A DNA stretch of 14,219 bases, taken from contig JAGWMT010000060.1 in NCBI GenBank assembly GCA_028871595.1, positions 1 to 14,219 of the forward strand. Direction: 5' to 3'. Made by a program: the position numbers and the translations under genes. The notes under the pieces were generated by a model that worked only from the letters and a program-made list of their open reading frames with translations, was not told the origin of the DNA and did not search any database. This document shows, one piece after another, positions 14,124 through 14,219 of the stretch. Numbering within the stretch: the stretch's first letter is position 1; every line of letters starts with the position of its first letter. The stretch comes from Elusimicrobiota bacterium (lineage in GTDB: Bacteria; Elusimicrobiota; Elusimicrobia; UBA1565; UBA9628).

Positions 14124-14219
14124 GTGCGAACAACATATCCTCGAACCCTGCTCGATTTTGAGCATTGGTTCCGAAGTGAAGATGCCTGCCGTGAATATCT
14201 GATCCGTCTGCGCTGGCCG
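14056..14219 (+). mobile_element. Left end of an IS1595-type insertion sequence (truncated by the window)
   Basis: The interval runs from the inner half of the palindrome, which I take tentatively as the terminal repeat, to the window edge and includes the transposase start. The DNA from 14041 on is less GC-rich than the housekeeping genes, consistent with a foreign insertion. The left boundary is a guess, since no target-site duplication or matching right end can be seen. Confidence 0.4.
14124..14219 (+). CDS. IS1595-family transposase, N-terminal fragment (runs off window)
   Basis: Thirty-two codons are visible from GTG at 14124 (CTG at 14121 is an alternative; an in-frame TAA at 14112 closes the frame upstream). 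The peptide begins VRTTYPRTLLDFEHWF and continues with R-S-E-D-A-C-R-E-Y-L-I-R-L-R-W-P. This is the usual opening of IS1595/ISXO2-type DDE transposases (F..WF.TE.AC..YL..LRWP), in which a zinc ribbon of the form GF.CP.C normally follows. The ATG at 14116 is in another frame and does not give this match. The rest, including the catalytic residues, lies outside the window. Confidence 0.8.
   Translation, partial: MRTTYPRTLLDFEHWFRSEDACREYLIRLRWP

Noticed and set aside
1..14219. CRISPR array, toxin-antitoxin, phage or defence system
   Set aside because: No spaced direct repeats, no toxin/antitoxin pair and no phage genes were seen. All gene-length regions are explained by housekeeping or transport genes.

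Overview
The window is a dense, GC-rich stretch of bacterial housekeeping chromosome, probably from a diderm (Gram-negative-type) bacterium. It has almost no intergenic DNA and many start/stop overlaps. The order ispE - tRNA-Gln - glmU - prs - rplY - pth, preceded by a TPR/LolB-like protein, resembles the (TPR)-lolB-ispE-tRNA-Gln-prs-rplY-pth neighbourhood of Proteobacteria. The added spoVG, together with PilZ and high GC, points to a lineage outside the usual Beta/Gammaproteobacteria, such as Elusimicrobiota, a deltaproteobacterial-type group or a related phylum. That placement is inference from gene content only.

Layout, plus strand (1-10392). The window opens in the 3' end of nnrD (NAD(P)HX repair). 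It continues through tsaE, tsaB and rimI (tRNA t6A synthesis and protein N-acetylation), a 714-residue exported TPR protein whose C-terminus looks like LolB, ispE (isoprenoid precursors) and spoVG. The tRNA-Gln(TTG) gene overlaps the 3' end of spoVG. Then come glmU (UDP-GlcNAc), prs (PRPP), rplY (ribosomal protein bL25), pth (peptidyl-tRNA hydrolase), a 72-residue membrane protein and a TldE/PmbA-type protein. From nnrD to ispE each gene overlaps the next by 1-20 nt, so the block reads as one translationally coupled transcription unit for translation quality, cell-envelope and nucleotide/sugar precursors.

Layout, minus strand (13978-10441, read right to left). This block holds def (peptide deformylase), an ABC-2-type exporter (one ATPase and two permeases, with overlapping reading frames) and a stand-alone PilZ protein. 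It converges on pmbA at a perfect 15-bp inverted repeat (10408-10441).

Right edge (13979-14219). Upstream of def there is a non-coding gap of about 145 bp with a short hairpin and a perfect 20-bp palindrome. It is followed by the start of an IS1595-type transposase that runs off the window. This is the only sign of mobile DNA.

I do not see a new defence or other accessory system here. The most notable points are the TPR-LolB-like fusion in the lolB position, the spoVG/tRNA-Gln overlap that places the spoVG stop codon inside the tRNA D arm, and the two strong palindromes.
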